Assembly (NCBI GenBank): GCA_948496895.1 | Contig: CAOOJO010000004.1 | Coordinates: 1 to 24,909 of the forward strand | Direction of reading: 5' to 3' | DNA length: 24,909 bases | From: an uncultured Acetatifactor sp. | GTDB taxonomy: Bacteria > Bacillota > Clostridia > Lachnospirales > Lachnospiraceae | Shown: piece after piece, positions 1 through 7,207 of the stretch | How the letters are laid out: each line of letters opens with the position of its first letter | How positions within the stretch are numbered: the first letter of the stretch is position 1 | Notes under the pieces: model-generated | The model's input: the letters and a program-made list of their open reading frames with translations, nothing else | What the model was told of the DNA's origin: nothing | Databases searched by the model: none | Made by a program: the position numbers and the translations under genes

Positions 1-1444
1 CAGACCCTTCCGCGGCTGCCGTCTCCTCCACCGCTTCTTTCCCGGAGGCACCATCCGCCGCATCCTGGGTCCATTCGCTGCCCTCTGTCCAATCCCCGTT
101 AAACGGCGCCCAGATTTCCCCGCTGTTGGCCTTTACGTTCACCGCGATATGGCCTCCGGCCACATTGACCCTCTGGCCGCTCAGCACGCCCACATACTCC
201 GCCGCGTTCACCGCGGGCAGCGTCATCACATAGTCGCTGTCGTCATTGTTCACCGTGACAAGGACGGACTCCCCATTGTAATTCCTGGAGAAGGCGTACT
301 GGCGGTTGGTCAGGAGCACCTCCTGGTAGTCCCCGTAGGAAAGGGCCTTTATCCTCTGCCGCGCCTTGCCCAGCGCCGCAATCAGGCGCGTGCAGGCGTT
401 CTTCTCCAGGGCATCGCCGTAGTCTGCCAGGGAAAGGGCAGGGCGAAGAGAATCATCCGAATACCGTTCCTTCCTGCCCTCAATTCCGAATTCCGAGCCA
501 TAGTAAACCGAAGGGATGCCCGGCAGCGTGTACAGCAGTACATGCACCGGCGCGAAATGGGCCTTGTTGTTCAGCTTCGTGTAGATCCGCTCCACGTCAT
601 GGTTGTCCACGAAATTGTACAGCTTCAATCCGTCCGGCCGGTTCCCGCCCATTCCGTACAGCCGCTTCACCGTGTGGGCGATCTCGAAGTAATTGTGGTC
701 GTTGTGCCCGGAGTACAGGGCCTTGTGCAGATGGTAATTGGTGACGGAGTGCAGCGTCCCCTCGTTGACCCAGCGAGTGTAGTCCCCGTGGATGACCTCG
801 CCCATGAGCCAGAATTCCGGCTTCACCTCATCCGCCACACGGCGCAGCGCTCTCATATAGTCGAAATCCAGCACATCCGCCGCATCCAGCCTTATGCCGT
901 CGATATCGAACTCCCTGACCCAGAACCGCACCACGTCGCAGATATAGTCCCTCACCGCGGGATTGTATTGGTTGAGCTTGGCCAGCAGGTCGTAGCCGCC
1001 CCAGTTCTCATAGGAGAAGCCGTCGTTGTACTGGTTGTTCCCCCAGAAATTCACGTTGCGGTACCAGTCCTTATAAGGGGAATTCTCCCGCTTCTCCCGG
1101 ATGTCCCGGAAAGCGAAGAAGTCCCGCCCCGTATGGTTGAACACGCCGTCCAGGATGACCCGGATTCCCTGCCTGTGGCACTCCGCCACATAATTCGTCA
1201 AATCCTCGTTGGTGCCCAGGCGGCTGTCCAGCTTTTTGTAGTCCGTGGTCTCATATCCATGCCCCACGGACTCGAACAGGGGCCCGATATAAATCGCGTT
1301 GCAGCCGATTTCCTTTATGTGGGCTATCCAGGGAATCAAAGTGTTCAGCCGGTGCACCGGCTCCCCGTAAGAATTCTCCCTGGGCGCTCCGGTGAGCCCC
1401 AGGGGATAGATATGGTAAAATATCGCCTCATCGTACCATGCCAT
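1..1444 (-). CDS. GH13 alpha-amylase-family glycosidase (C-terminus cut by window start)
   Basis: Retaining alpha-glycoside hydrolase expected to cleave alpha-1,4-glucans or maltodextrins. The 481 visible codons begin MAWYDEAIFYHIYPLG, a typical opening of the (beta/alpha)8 barrel. The GH13 conserved regions are in order: DGVFNH (99-104), DGIRLDAA with nucleophile D187, GEV with acid/base E216, and VDNHD with D283. A C-terminal beta domain follows, then an Ala/Glu-rich acidic tail that continues past base 1. There is no signal peptide, so the enzyme should be cytoplasmic and act on imported oligosaccharides (neopullulanase, cyclomaltodextrinase or alpha-glucosidase-like; the sequence does not settle which). 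The start is set by AGGAGG nine bases upstream of the ATG. It is the last minus-strand gene seen here and has its own promoter, so it is probably not part of the CotH operon. GH13 membership is very secure; exact substrate is unknown. Confidence 0.93.
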   Translation of the reverse strand, partial: MAWYDEAIFYHIYPLGLTGAPRENSYGEPVHRLNTLIPWIAHIKEIGCNAIYIGPLFESVGHGYETTDYKKLDSRLGTNEDLTNYVAECHRQGIRVILDGVFNHTGRDFFAFRDIREKRENSPYKDWYRNVNFWGNNQYNDGFSYENWGGYDLLAKLNQYNPAVRDYICDVVRFWVREFDIDGIRLDAADVLDFDYMRALRRVADEVKPEFWLMGEVIHGDYTRWVNEGTLHSVTNYHLHKALYSGHNDHNYFEIAHTVKRLYGMGGNRPDGLKLYNFVDNHDVERIYTKLNNKAHFAPVHVLLYTLPGIPSVYYGSEFGIEGRKERYSDDSLRPALSLADYGDALEKNACTRLIAALGKARQRIKALSYGDYQEVLLTNRQYAFSRNYNGESVLVTVNNDDSDYVMTLPAVNAAEYVGVLSGQRVNVAGGHIAVNVKANSGEIWAPFNGDWTEGSEWTQDAADGASGKEAVEETAAAEGS

Positions 1445-1474
1445 GTCGCATTTCCTCCTGTCTGACCGCCATTT

Positions 1475-1491
1475 ACGGCAGTTTGTGCCGT
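1475..1491. other. Small stem-loop in the GH13 gene leader
   Basis: ACGGCA and TGCCGT form a 6-bp perfect inverted repeat around a 5-base loop. It lies between the promoter and the ribosome binding site of the GH13 gene, and a second short repeat (CCGC/GCGG) lies beside it near 1507-1518. It could be an operator or a leader hairpin. Both arms are short enough to occur by chance. Confidence 0.25.
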
Positions 1492-1539
1492 TATGCGCAG
1501 TCGTGCCGCTTCTGCGGTTTCTTTTTCAATTTCTTTTCC

Positions 1540-1568
1540 AGTATAATCCGAATGAAGGAAATAGTCAA
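1540..1568 (-). promoter_or_regulatory. Sigma-A-type promoter of the GH13 gene
   Basis: On the minus strand TTGACT (1568-1563) is followed after exactly 17 bases by TATACT (1545-1540). Each hexamer is one mismatch from consensus. Transcription should start near 1533, giving a leader of about 90 nt before the ATG at 1444. It lies just after the CotH stop codon, so the GH13 gene can be expressed independently of the upstream operon. Confidence 0.72.
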
Positions 1569-1605
1569 CCGCAAGGATAGACAGGTAGACGCGGCCGCGG
1601 AGGCT

Positions 1606-3549
1606 TCATCCGCGCCGCGCCCTTTCCGGTCTCCTTCGGTAATGCTTTAGAAGGATAAGTGCCATGATTGCTATCAGCAGACAACCAGCATAGATTGTCA
1701 GATTCTGCTTTGCCGTGCCTGTATTTCTGTCTCCGACTGACTCCGATGGTTTTCCTCCAACCGGAGGCGTTTTTCTGGATTCATTTCCGCCCGGCCCTCC
1801 TCCCAACATGCCCGATTCCCCTGGTTCCCCGAATCCCTCCTGCATATCCGGCATTCCTGGTCTGCCCAATCCTTCTGATATATCCGGTTCCCCTGGTTCC
1901 CCGAATCCGCCCGGCATGTCCGGCTGCTGGAACCGCTCCGCAGAGCCAGCGTCCGCATCCTCTCCGCCCTCTCCCGGGCCCGCCTCTCCACCAAAGCCAG
2001 GAAAGTCCATACCAGCCCCATTGAACTGGAAGCCCTGCCCGCCCATGTTGAACACGCCCATGGCCTCAATATCAATAGAAGAGGCATCCACCAGAGAGGA
2101 CGCGTCTGCCCGCTGCCCCGCGTCCGTGGAAGGTATCCTGCCCTCCAGCTGCCCCTGGATGCTCTCCGCCCGCAGCAGGACAGTCTGATACAGCATCTCC
2201 GCCGCCGTCCCGTACTCAGCAGCCGTATAGAATGCCGTAGGATCCGTCTCCACCAGTCTGTCGATCCGGCTTCGGATGCTGCTGTAGATCTCCGCAAATC
2301 TCCCGCCGGAGACATATCCTTCCACCAGCTCCCGCAGATATTCATGATACCTTGCGAGATAATCCCCATCCTCCAGCAGCGCGTCGAAAAACGCCGTCCC
2401 CTGGAAGGGGGTATCGATGGCGTCATTGACCACCCCGGATGCGCCGTCCCCGGCGCCTATGCCCATGCCTCCGAAGGACAGGTTATAGTCCCACGGAATA
2501 ATGTTCAGCCTCCCGCCATTCTCATACAGATAATAATTGTGGGCCATATTTCCGGAGAGGCTGTCCATGTTCACGGAGAAGGTATGCACCGCCATGTACT
2601 TCAGCACATTGTCGATGTCCAGGCACTCCTCCAGGCCTGTCCCCTGGTTTATGTTCTTCAGAGCCGCGACCACTCTTTTGTGGTCTTTCTTGCCGCTGTC
2701 CGTCACCTCTCCGTCCCATATGGTGGAATAGCTGTCCAGCTCATCATCCGTATAATTTAAATCCGCCCCGCCGGAACTTTTGGAGAACGAACCGCCGCCC
2801 TGTCCTCTTCCGCCGCCCGAATCCTGATCCGCAAAGCCGGCGCCGCCGGAATCCCAGCCGCTGGGATTGCGCTCGGAAAAATCAGGCCCACCGCTAGACC
2901 TGCCGCCTCCCATGCCCATCCCCTCCGGCTTGTAAAGGTTTCCGCCCGCCGCGCCGTAGTTGCGCAGCAGAAAGCTGTCCTCCACCGCCTCCAGCGCCAA
3001 ATATACGCCCCAGTATGTACCATTCACCGAAATTTCGGCATAATTGTACAGGGAAGCGTCCGCCCCAAGGTACTGGTACATGTCATAGACAATGGCCTCT
3101 TTCATATTCGTGGCATCGGCATAGTTATTGTTCAGAATCAGCTTGTCAAGCCCCAGGCAGGTCTGCCCCTCCACATAATGGTCGAATTCCAGCTTCAGGC
3201 TGTACCTGTCCGTGTCCGGATCCGAGGCGATGGCCGACAGGCTGGTATTTCCCTTTGGCCGGATGCCCACGTTCTCTACCCTCACGCCATTGATGACCAC
3301 ATCGCAGGAAGCATACTCCTCCGCCATGGCATTTGCCAGCAGTTCCTCCCAGGCTCCGTCCTCCATCCGGATATCAATCTGTATCACCGAATCCTTTTGG
3401 AACAGCGCTGTCTCATATTCCAGGGCAACGCCAGCGCCGCCAGCCGCCTCCCCTAACTCTCCGGAGAATGCCACCGCCAGCACACAGGCCAGCACAGCCG
3501 CCACCATAGCGATACAGGCGATTTTCGTTGCGTATCTGCTGCCGATCAT
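1606..3549 (-). CDS. CotH-family secreted/membrane-anchored protein kinase
   Basis: A 647-residue protein of the CotH kinase family (PF08757). Characterised members are atypical protein kinases of the spore coat. Residues 10-29 form a hydrophobic signal/anchor segment and residues about 617-634 a C-terminal membrane helix followed by a basic tail (RRRPERARRG), so the body should lie outside the membrane. CotH hallmarks are visible: DKLILNNNYADATNMKEAI, YAEISVNGTYWGVYLALEAV, NMDS with D329, HNYYLYE, and IIPWDYNLSFGG with D354. A Gly/Ser-rich insert sits at about residues 210-255, and a Pro/Gly/Glu-rich repetitive stretch (GFGEPGE units) precedes the C-terminal helix. The ATG overlaps the DUF4956 stop by 4 bases (ATGA), implying translational coupling. 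The membrane anchor argues for a cell-envelope rather than a spore-coat role; the kinase target is unknown. Confidence 0.9.
   Translation of the reverse strand: MIGSRYATKIACIAMVAAVLACVLAVAFSGELGEAAGGAGVALEYETALFQKDSVIQIDIRMEDGAWEELLANAMAEEYASCDVVINGVRVENVGIRPKGNTSLSAIASDPDTDRYSLKLEFDHYVEGQTCLGLDKLILNNNYADATNMKEAIVYDMYQYLGADASLYNYAEISVNGTYWGVYLALEAVEDSFLLRNYGAAGGNLYKPEGMGMGGGRSSGGPDFSERNPSGWDSGGAGFADQDSGGGRGQGGGSFSKSSGGADLNYTDDELDSYSTIWDGEVTDSGKKDHKRVVAALKNINQGTGLEECLDIDNVLKYMAVHTFSVNMDSLSGNMAHNYYLYENGGRLNIIPWDYNLSFGGMGIGAGDGASGVVNDAIDTPFQGTAFFDALLEDGDYLARYHEYLRELVEGYVSGGRFAEIYSSIRSRIDRLVETDPTAFYTAAEYGTAAEMLYQTVLLRAESIQGQLEGRIPSTDAGQRADASSLVDASSIDIEAMGVFNMGGQGFQFNGAGMDFPGFGGEAGPGEGGEDADAGSAERFQQPDMPGGFGEPGEPDISEGLGRPGMPDMQEGFGEPGESGMLGGGPGGNESRKTPPVGGKPSESVGDRNTGTAKQNLTIYAGCLLIAIMALILLKHYRRRPERARRG
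1816..1908. repeat. 21-bp direct repeat in the Pro/Gly-rich tail of CotH
   Basis: Two identical 21-bp copies lie at 1816-1836 and 1888-1908, 72 bp apart and in frame. On the minus strand both encode the same GFGEPGE-type unit of the CotH tail, and partly degraded copies lie between them. This looks like expansion of a low-complexity spacer by slippage or unequal recombination, so tail length may vary between strains. Confidence 0.75.
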
Positions 3550-4217
3550 GACATATAATCCCCATTGTAGCTCACCAGAGTGGCGCTGCTTACGCCTTCA
3601 AGAGCGCTCAGCGCGTTCACAAAGGCAGTCTCCCCATCCTTCATGGAGATTTCCGCCGTCAGCTCGATGCCGGAAGCGTTTACTGTCTTTGACTTCACCG
3701 CGAACCGGGCCACCGCATCCTTTGTCATGGCCATGGCGGCGGACTCCACCTGCCCATCCTGACAGTTCAAAATCAGTATGTACGGATTTTCGTGCATCTT
3801 CCGATTGGAAAATACCAACAGGATGCCCCCTATCACCACGGAGCCGATGACGGCCAGGGGAATCATCCCCGCGCCGATGACGATGCCCGCCGCGATGGCC
3901 CAGAACAGATACACAATCTCCATGGGCTCCTTGATGGCCGCCCGGAAGCGGACAATGGAGAGCGCGCCCACCATGCCCAGGGAGAGCACCACATTGGAGG
4001 TCACCGCCATGATCACCAGCGTGGTCACAAGGGCAAGCCCCACCAGAGCCATGGCGAAGCCCGAGGAATACATGACCCCGCTGAAGGTCTTCTTATAAAC
4101 CAGGAAGATGAACAGCCCCATCGCAAGGGCGAACGCCAGTCCTATAAAAGTGTCGATAGCCGAAAATTCCGTCACGCTTTCCAGAAAGCTGGATTTGAAA
4201 ATATCATTGAATGTCAT
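3546..4217 (-). CDS. DUF4956 family membrane protein
   Basis: A 223-residue protein with hydrophobic segments at about 25-41, 53-75 and 102-137, then a soluble C-terminal domain. The family signature LGMVGALSIVRFRAAIKEP (about 79-97) is intact; it recalls the glycine-rich membrane motif of MgtC-like proteins, and the C-terminal part (residues 140-223) has the size of an ACT-like domain. Its molecular role is not established. Translation starts at an ATG preceded by AAGGAG, 64 nt after the VTC stop, and its stop overlaps the CotH start by 4 bases. In this arrangement it is a plausible membrane partner linking the cytoplasmic polyphosphate enzyme to the extracytoplasmic CotH protein; that link is inference from gene order. 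Confidence 0.88.
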   Translation of the reverse strand: MTFNDIFKSSFLESVTEFSAIDTFIGLAFALAMGLFIFLVYKKTFSGVMYSSGFAMALVGLALVTTLVIMAVTSNVVLSLGMVGALSIVRFRAAIKEPMEIVYLFWAIAAGIVIGAGMIPLAVIGSVVIGGILLVFSNRKMHENPYILILNCQDGQVESAAMAMTKDAVARFAVKSKTVNASGIELTAEISMKDGETAFVNALSALEGVSSATLVSYNGDYMS

Positions 4218-4281
4218 GCGCTTATTCTCCTTATCTCCGTTTTTACCATTCTTATCGTTCTTCCCATGGTCTCCACCGTCT

Positions 4282-4974
4282 CTATCCGAAGCGCCTGCCG
4301 GCCTGGTATTTGGAGAAGGCCTGCTGCCTCAACGCTCCTGTCTGCACCAGCCTTCCGATGATCTCCGGCAGGAAGGCATCGTACTTTACCTCCAGTATCA
4401 TGTCCCGGGGCCGGTCCGTGGCGCTGATGTCAGGCATCTCTCCCTCCGGAAACCTCCGGCAGTACAGGCTGGTGCGGATCTGGGAGTCAAAGGTGATCCG
4501 CACGTTTCCCGGCCCGTAGAGATAGGCCTCCCTCACATAGGACACCAGCACCCTGGGGCGCAGGGCCTGATAGCCCATCTTCGCGTACAGCTCCTGCACC
4601 AGAGCCGCCGGATGCCCCCGCATCCAGCCCGTGCCTCCCTCCAGCAGCCTCCTGCATTCCCCCTCCGTAATCTCCGCGTCGTACTTCCGGCACAGGGAAT
4701 CATCCTTGACCTTTTTTTCCAGAAGGATGAAGGAGAAGTCGTCATTGTAATACCTGATTCGGAACTTCTCCCGGCGCGGGACGCCGCAGACCTTCTCCCG
4801 CAGGGCCCTGTCCGCGAAATTGTCGAAATAAATGCTCCTTATCAGATACCGGCCCTCCGGATCCCCGTGGGGGTCTGTCCGCATCACCCTCCGCAGACGG
4901 CTGCGAAGCTCCAGATACTGGTGATACCCGATGCCGTACTTCAGCTCATGGCGAAAGCTCTCCCTCTGTTCCAT
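4282..4974 (-). CDS. VTC-domain protein (putative polyphosphate polymerase)
   Basis: A 230-residue single-domain protein of the VTC/triphosphate-tunnel type (PF09359). In the yeast Vtc4 homologue this domain makes polyphosphate from ATP inside a tunnel lined with basic residues. The expected charged strand residues are here: RHELKYGI (K12), IRSIYFDN (R46), FRIRYYN (R72, R74), LLEKKVK (E86, K87, K88), RPRVLVSY (R139, R141), VRITFD (R159) and ILEVKYD (E195, K197). There is no signal peptide or membrane segment, so it is cytoplasmic. The ATG is preceded by GGGAGG at about 8 bases. It is the first gene of the VTC-DUF4956-CotH operon. Polymerase activity is predicted, not shown; other triphosphate-tunnel activities are possible. 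Confidence 0.87.
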   Translation of the reverse strand: MEQRESFRHELKYGIGYHQYLELRSRLRRVMRTDPHGDPEGRYLIRSIYFDNFADRALREKVCGVPRREKFRIRYYNDDFSFILLEKKVKDDSLCRKYDAEITEGECRRLLEGGTGWMRGHPAALVQELYAKMGYQALRPRVLVSYVREAYLYGPGNVRITFDSQIRTSLYCRRFPEGEMPDISATDRPRDMILEVKYDAFLPEIIGRLVQTGALRQQAFSKYQAGRRFG

Positions 4975-5041
4975 CCCTGTCCTCCCTGTCCTGTCCCCGG
5001 GCCCGCCCGAATCCCGGAACGTGTTCTCCGTGCATAGGGAA

Positions 5042-5075
5042 AGTATAAGGGGAGCTCCTGAAATGTACCTGAAAT
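5042..5075 (-). promoter_or_regulatory. Activator-type promoter with 11-bp-phased direct repeats, upstream of the VTC operon
   Basis: On the minus strand, ATTTCAGG occurs twice (5075-5068 and 5064-5057), start to start 11 bp, and a -10 element TATACT (5047-5042) follows nine bases after the second copy. The position expected for a -35 reads AGGTAC, far from consensus. Phased direct repeats replacing the -35 are characteristic of OmpR/PhoB-family activators. Such a regulator is encoded directly upstream (6336-7013). An inverted copy of the repeat core (TTCAGGAG) overlaps the sensor kinase stop at 5100-5107. Transcription should start near 5035, about 60 nt before the VTC ATG. Confidence 0.6.
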
Positions 5076-5100
5076 AAACTGTGTATCTTTTTTGAACAAT

Positions 5101-6342
5101 TCAGGAGAAGGGGGCCAGCGGAATAGTGGCCCTTATTAGGATATGTTCCCCGTCCGGCCGCTTCGCCCGAATCTGGCCGCCATGGGCCTGGATGATGGCA
5201 AGCGCCATGGAAAGGCCGATTCCCGTGCCCCCTGTCCGGGCAGAGCGGGACTCGTCTACACGATAGAAGCGGTCGAACAGCCTGTCCAGATCCGCTGTCC
5301 GGGGGAGGCTGCAGCTATTCTCCACCTGGATGCAGGCCCTGCCCCGCTTCCGGTAAATCTCCAGGCAAATCTCCCCGCCCTCGTCCGAGTGCTTCACCGC
5401 ATTGTCCAGAAGAATGGATATAAGCTGGCGGATGGAATCCTCGTCTCCATTGACTACGATTTTTTCTTCTATGAGCTGGGAATAGCGCTTTTCTCTGGCC
5501 CTCGCAAGCGCCGCGAAAGGCTCCGCCACCTCCCAGGCCGCATCGCTCAGGGAGAACTCCGCCATCTCCGGAAAAGGCCTTTCCTCGTCCAGCCTGGAGA
5601 GCGCCACCAGGTCGTTTACAAGTCTGCCAAGGCGCATGGTCTGCTTCTGGATGTTCGCGATCCATTCATCCCCCTCATGCTCCATGGCCGCCACATCGGC
5701 GCTGGCGGCGATAGAAGCGATTGGTGTCTTCAGCTCATGCCCCGCGTCCGTGATGAACCGCTTCTGCCGCTCTATGTTCTCCACAAAGGGACGTATGGCA
5801 TATTGGGAAAAGAACAGAACCAGAAGAAATACCAGGAACAGGCTGATGATTCCCGCCCCCAGGGACACGAAGAACAGGGAGCGCATGAACTGCAGGGAAT
5901 CCGCCACATTTAGGAACAGGACCGTGATTCCCCGCTCATCCATGCTGACGAGATATCGGTACTCTTTATAATATCCTTTCGTTTCCCCCATGGAGAGGAT
6001 CCTCTGCGTATATTCTCTGGCCAAGTCCTCATCTATGGAGGAGATATGGTCTCTGGCAAGGAACAGGATATGTCCCGTCCGGTCGCAATGGGCGGCAAAA
6101 AAGCGCGTGGTGAACTCCGCCTCCGGCCCTCCCCCCGGCATGTCCGCCATGGGGGGAAGCGGAGCCTCCGGCCTGTGGAAAGCCCTCTGCTCTCTGGCCA
6201 GGAGATTCGCCGCCATCTCGTCCCGGACAGCCGTGGTCCTATAATAATTCCCAAGATTGATTCCCGCCACCAGAACCGCCATCACCGTGCCGAAAGCCGC
6301 CATGGCCGCCAGAATAAATCTCCTCCTCATTTTTTTCAGCAT
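5101..6342 (-). CDS. Two-component sensor histidine kinase
   Basis: A 413-residue membrane histidine kinase. Helices at about 11-30 and 157-178 enclose an extracytoplasmic sensor of roughly 125 residues containing a Pro/Met-rich stretch (APLPPMADMPGG). Then come HisKA with DAGHELKTPIAS (phospho-accepting H202), the N box LLDNAVKHS, LFDRFYR, and the ATP-lid glycines TGGTGIGLSMA. The reading frame is open further upstream, but that part overlaps the regulator gene. The ATG at 6342 is chosen because GGAGG stands at proper spacing and the family usually begins with a short basic stretch (MLKKMRRRF). It overlaps the regulator stop by 7 bases, so the pair is co-translated. The signal sensed is unknown. 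Confidence 0.93.
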   Translation of the reverse strand: MLKKMRRRFILAAMAAFGTVMAVLVAGINLGNYYRTTAVRDEMAANLLAREQRAFHRPEAPLPPMADMPGGGPEAEFTTRFFAAHCDRTGHILFLARDHISSIDEDLAREYTQRILSMGETKGYYKEYRYLVSMDERGITVLFLNVADSLQFMRSLFFVSLGAGIISLFLVFLLVLFFSQYAIRPFVENIERQKRFITDAGHELKTPIASIAASADVAAMEHEGDEWIANIQKQTMRLGRLVNDLVALSRLDEERPFPEMAEFSLSDAAWEVAEPFAALARAREKRYSQLIEEKIVVNGDEDSIRQLISILLDNAVKHSDEGGEICLEIYRKRGRACIQVENSCSLPRTADLDRLFDRFYRVDESRSARTGGTGIGLSMALAIIQAHGGQIRAKRPDGEHILIRATIPLAPFS

Positions 6343-7013
6343 CCTGTCTCCTCCAGTGAATACCCCGCGCCGCGGATGGTCCTGATTTCCACCCGGCTTC
6401 CCATCTCCCGCAGCTTCCTGCGGACGAAGCCGATGTGGGTCCAGACCACATCGATGCCGGACTCCGAATCCTGTCCCCATATCTTATCCATCAGATGATC
6501 CGTGGAGAACACGAACTGTGGGTGCCGCAAAAAGAGCTCCATCAGCTGGAACTCCTTATTGTTCAGGCGCACCCACTGTTCGCCGCAGCCCAGCAGATAC
6601 CGATTGCGGTCCAGACGCAAATCGCCAAAGACCAGAAAGGCTTCCGCATATCCGGCGCTCCTGCGGGAGAGAGCCTTCACCCTGGCGATGAACTCTCTGC
6701 TGGCAAAGGGCTTGGGCAGATAATCGTCCGCCCCGGCCTCCAGCCCGGCCACCCGATCCTCGATTCCCGCTCTGGCCGTCAGCATCAGCACGGGAACCGC
6801 CGACCCGCTCCCCCGTATCCGGGCCAGCGCCTCCATCCCGTCCACTTTCGGCATCATGATGTCCAGCACGATCACATCATACGCCGTGCCCTGGAACCGC
6901 TCCAGCGCCTCCTCTCCATCGTGAACCACGTCCACGGAAAACCTGTTCTTTTCCAGCAGGAATTTCAAAGCCTCTGCAAGCTCCATCTCATCCTCTGCAA
7001 TCAAAACGCGCAT
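6336..7013 (-). CDS. OmpR/PhoB-family response regulator
   Basis: DNA-binding regulator of 225 residues from the chosen start. The receiver domain shows acidic-pocket E7-D8, phospho-acceptor D51 in VLDIMMP, MLTARA and the conserved lysine in YLPKPFA. The C-terminal winged helix shows LNNKEFQLMELFLRHPQFVFS, VWTHIGFVRRKL and RTIRGAGYSL. An in-frame ATG also exists at 7034, with GAGGT nine bases upstream. I prefer 7013 (MRVLIAEDE) because it fits the family and because the best promoter would start transcription at about 7032. It is followed by its cognate kinase with a 7-base overlap. Its likely target is the phased repeat at 5057-5075 before the VTC operon. Confidence 0.93.
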   Translation of the reverse strand: MRVLIAEDEMELAEALKFLLEKNRFSVDVVHDGEEALERFQGTAYDVIVLDIMMPKVDGMEALARIRGSGSAVPVLMLTARAGIEDRVAGLEAGADDYLPKPFASREFIARVKALSRRSAGYAEAFLVFGDLRLDRNRYLLGCGEQWVRLNNKEFQLMELFLRHPQFVFSTDHLMDKIWGQDSESGIDVVWTHIGFVRRKLREMGSRVEIRTIRGAGYSLEETGC

Positions 7014-7038
7014 AATGCCATCCCCCAATTCCATGTCA

Positions 7039-7068
7039 AGCTTACCTCGAATCCACAGCCACTGTCAA
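7039..7068 (-). promoter_or_regulatory. Putative promoter of the two-component operon
   Basis: On the minus strand TTGACA (7068-7063, perfect) is followed after 18 bases by TAAGCT (7044-7039; 4 of 6 matches to TATAAT). Transcription from here would start near 7032, which removes the ATG at 7034 and favours 7013 as the regulator start. The weak -10 makes this tentative. Confidence 0.4.
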
Positions 7069-7115
7069 TACTCTGGCGCAAACCCGGCAAAACAGCCGCA
7101 AAACAAGCCCCTTAT

Positions 7116-7139
7116 GCAAATTGCTTTGCAAATTGCTTT
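7116..7139. repeat. 12-bp perfect tandem repeat in a divergent promoter region
   Basis: GCAAATTGCTTT occurs twice head to tail (7116-7127 and 7128-7139). The second copy overlaps the probable -35 of the hybrid kinase promoter. Each unit contains the near-palindrome GCAAATTGC. It may be a binding site for a regulator acting on the hybrid kinase gene, on the divergent two-component operon, or on both. Confidence 0.7.
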
Positions 7140-7160
7140 TTTCGGCAGATATGGTATAAT
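7133..7160 (+). promoter_or_regulatory. Promoter of the hybrid sensor kinase gene
   Basis: A perfect TATAAT (7155-7160) is preceded by TGG, giving an extended -10. TTGCTT (7133-7138) lies 16 bases upstream as a -35. Transcription should start near 7167, about 40 nt before the ATG. A 10-bp perfect palindrome CACTTAAGTG (7187-7196) lies in the leader just before the AAAGGA ribosome binding site and could be an operator. Confidence 0.65.
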
Positions 7161-7207
7161 ATCTTTATCAATTATTTTGAAAGAACCACTTAAGTGAAAG
7201 GACAAGC

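Noticed and set aside
149..1465. Long plus-strand open frame (438 codons)
   Set aside because: It is the antisense shadow of the GH13 gene, whose catalytic motifs, ribosome binding site and promoter are all on the minus strand.
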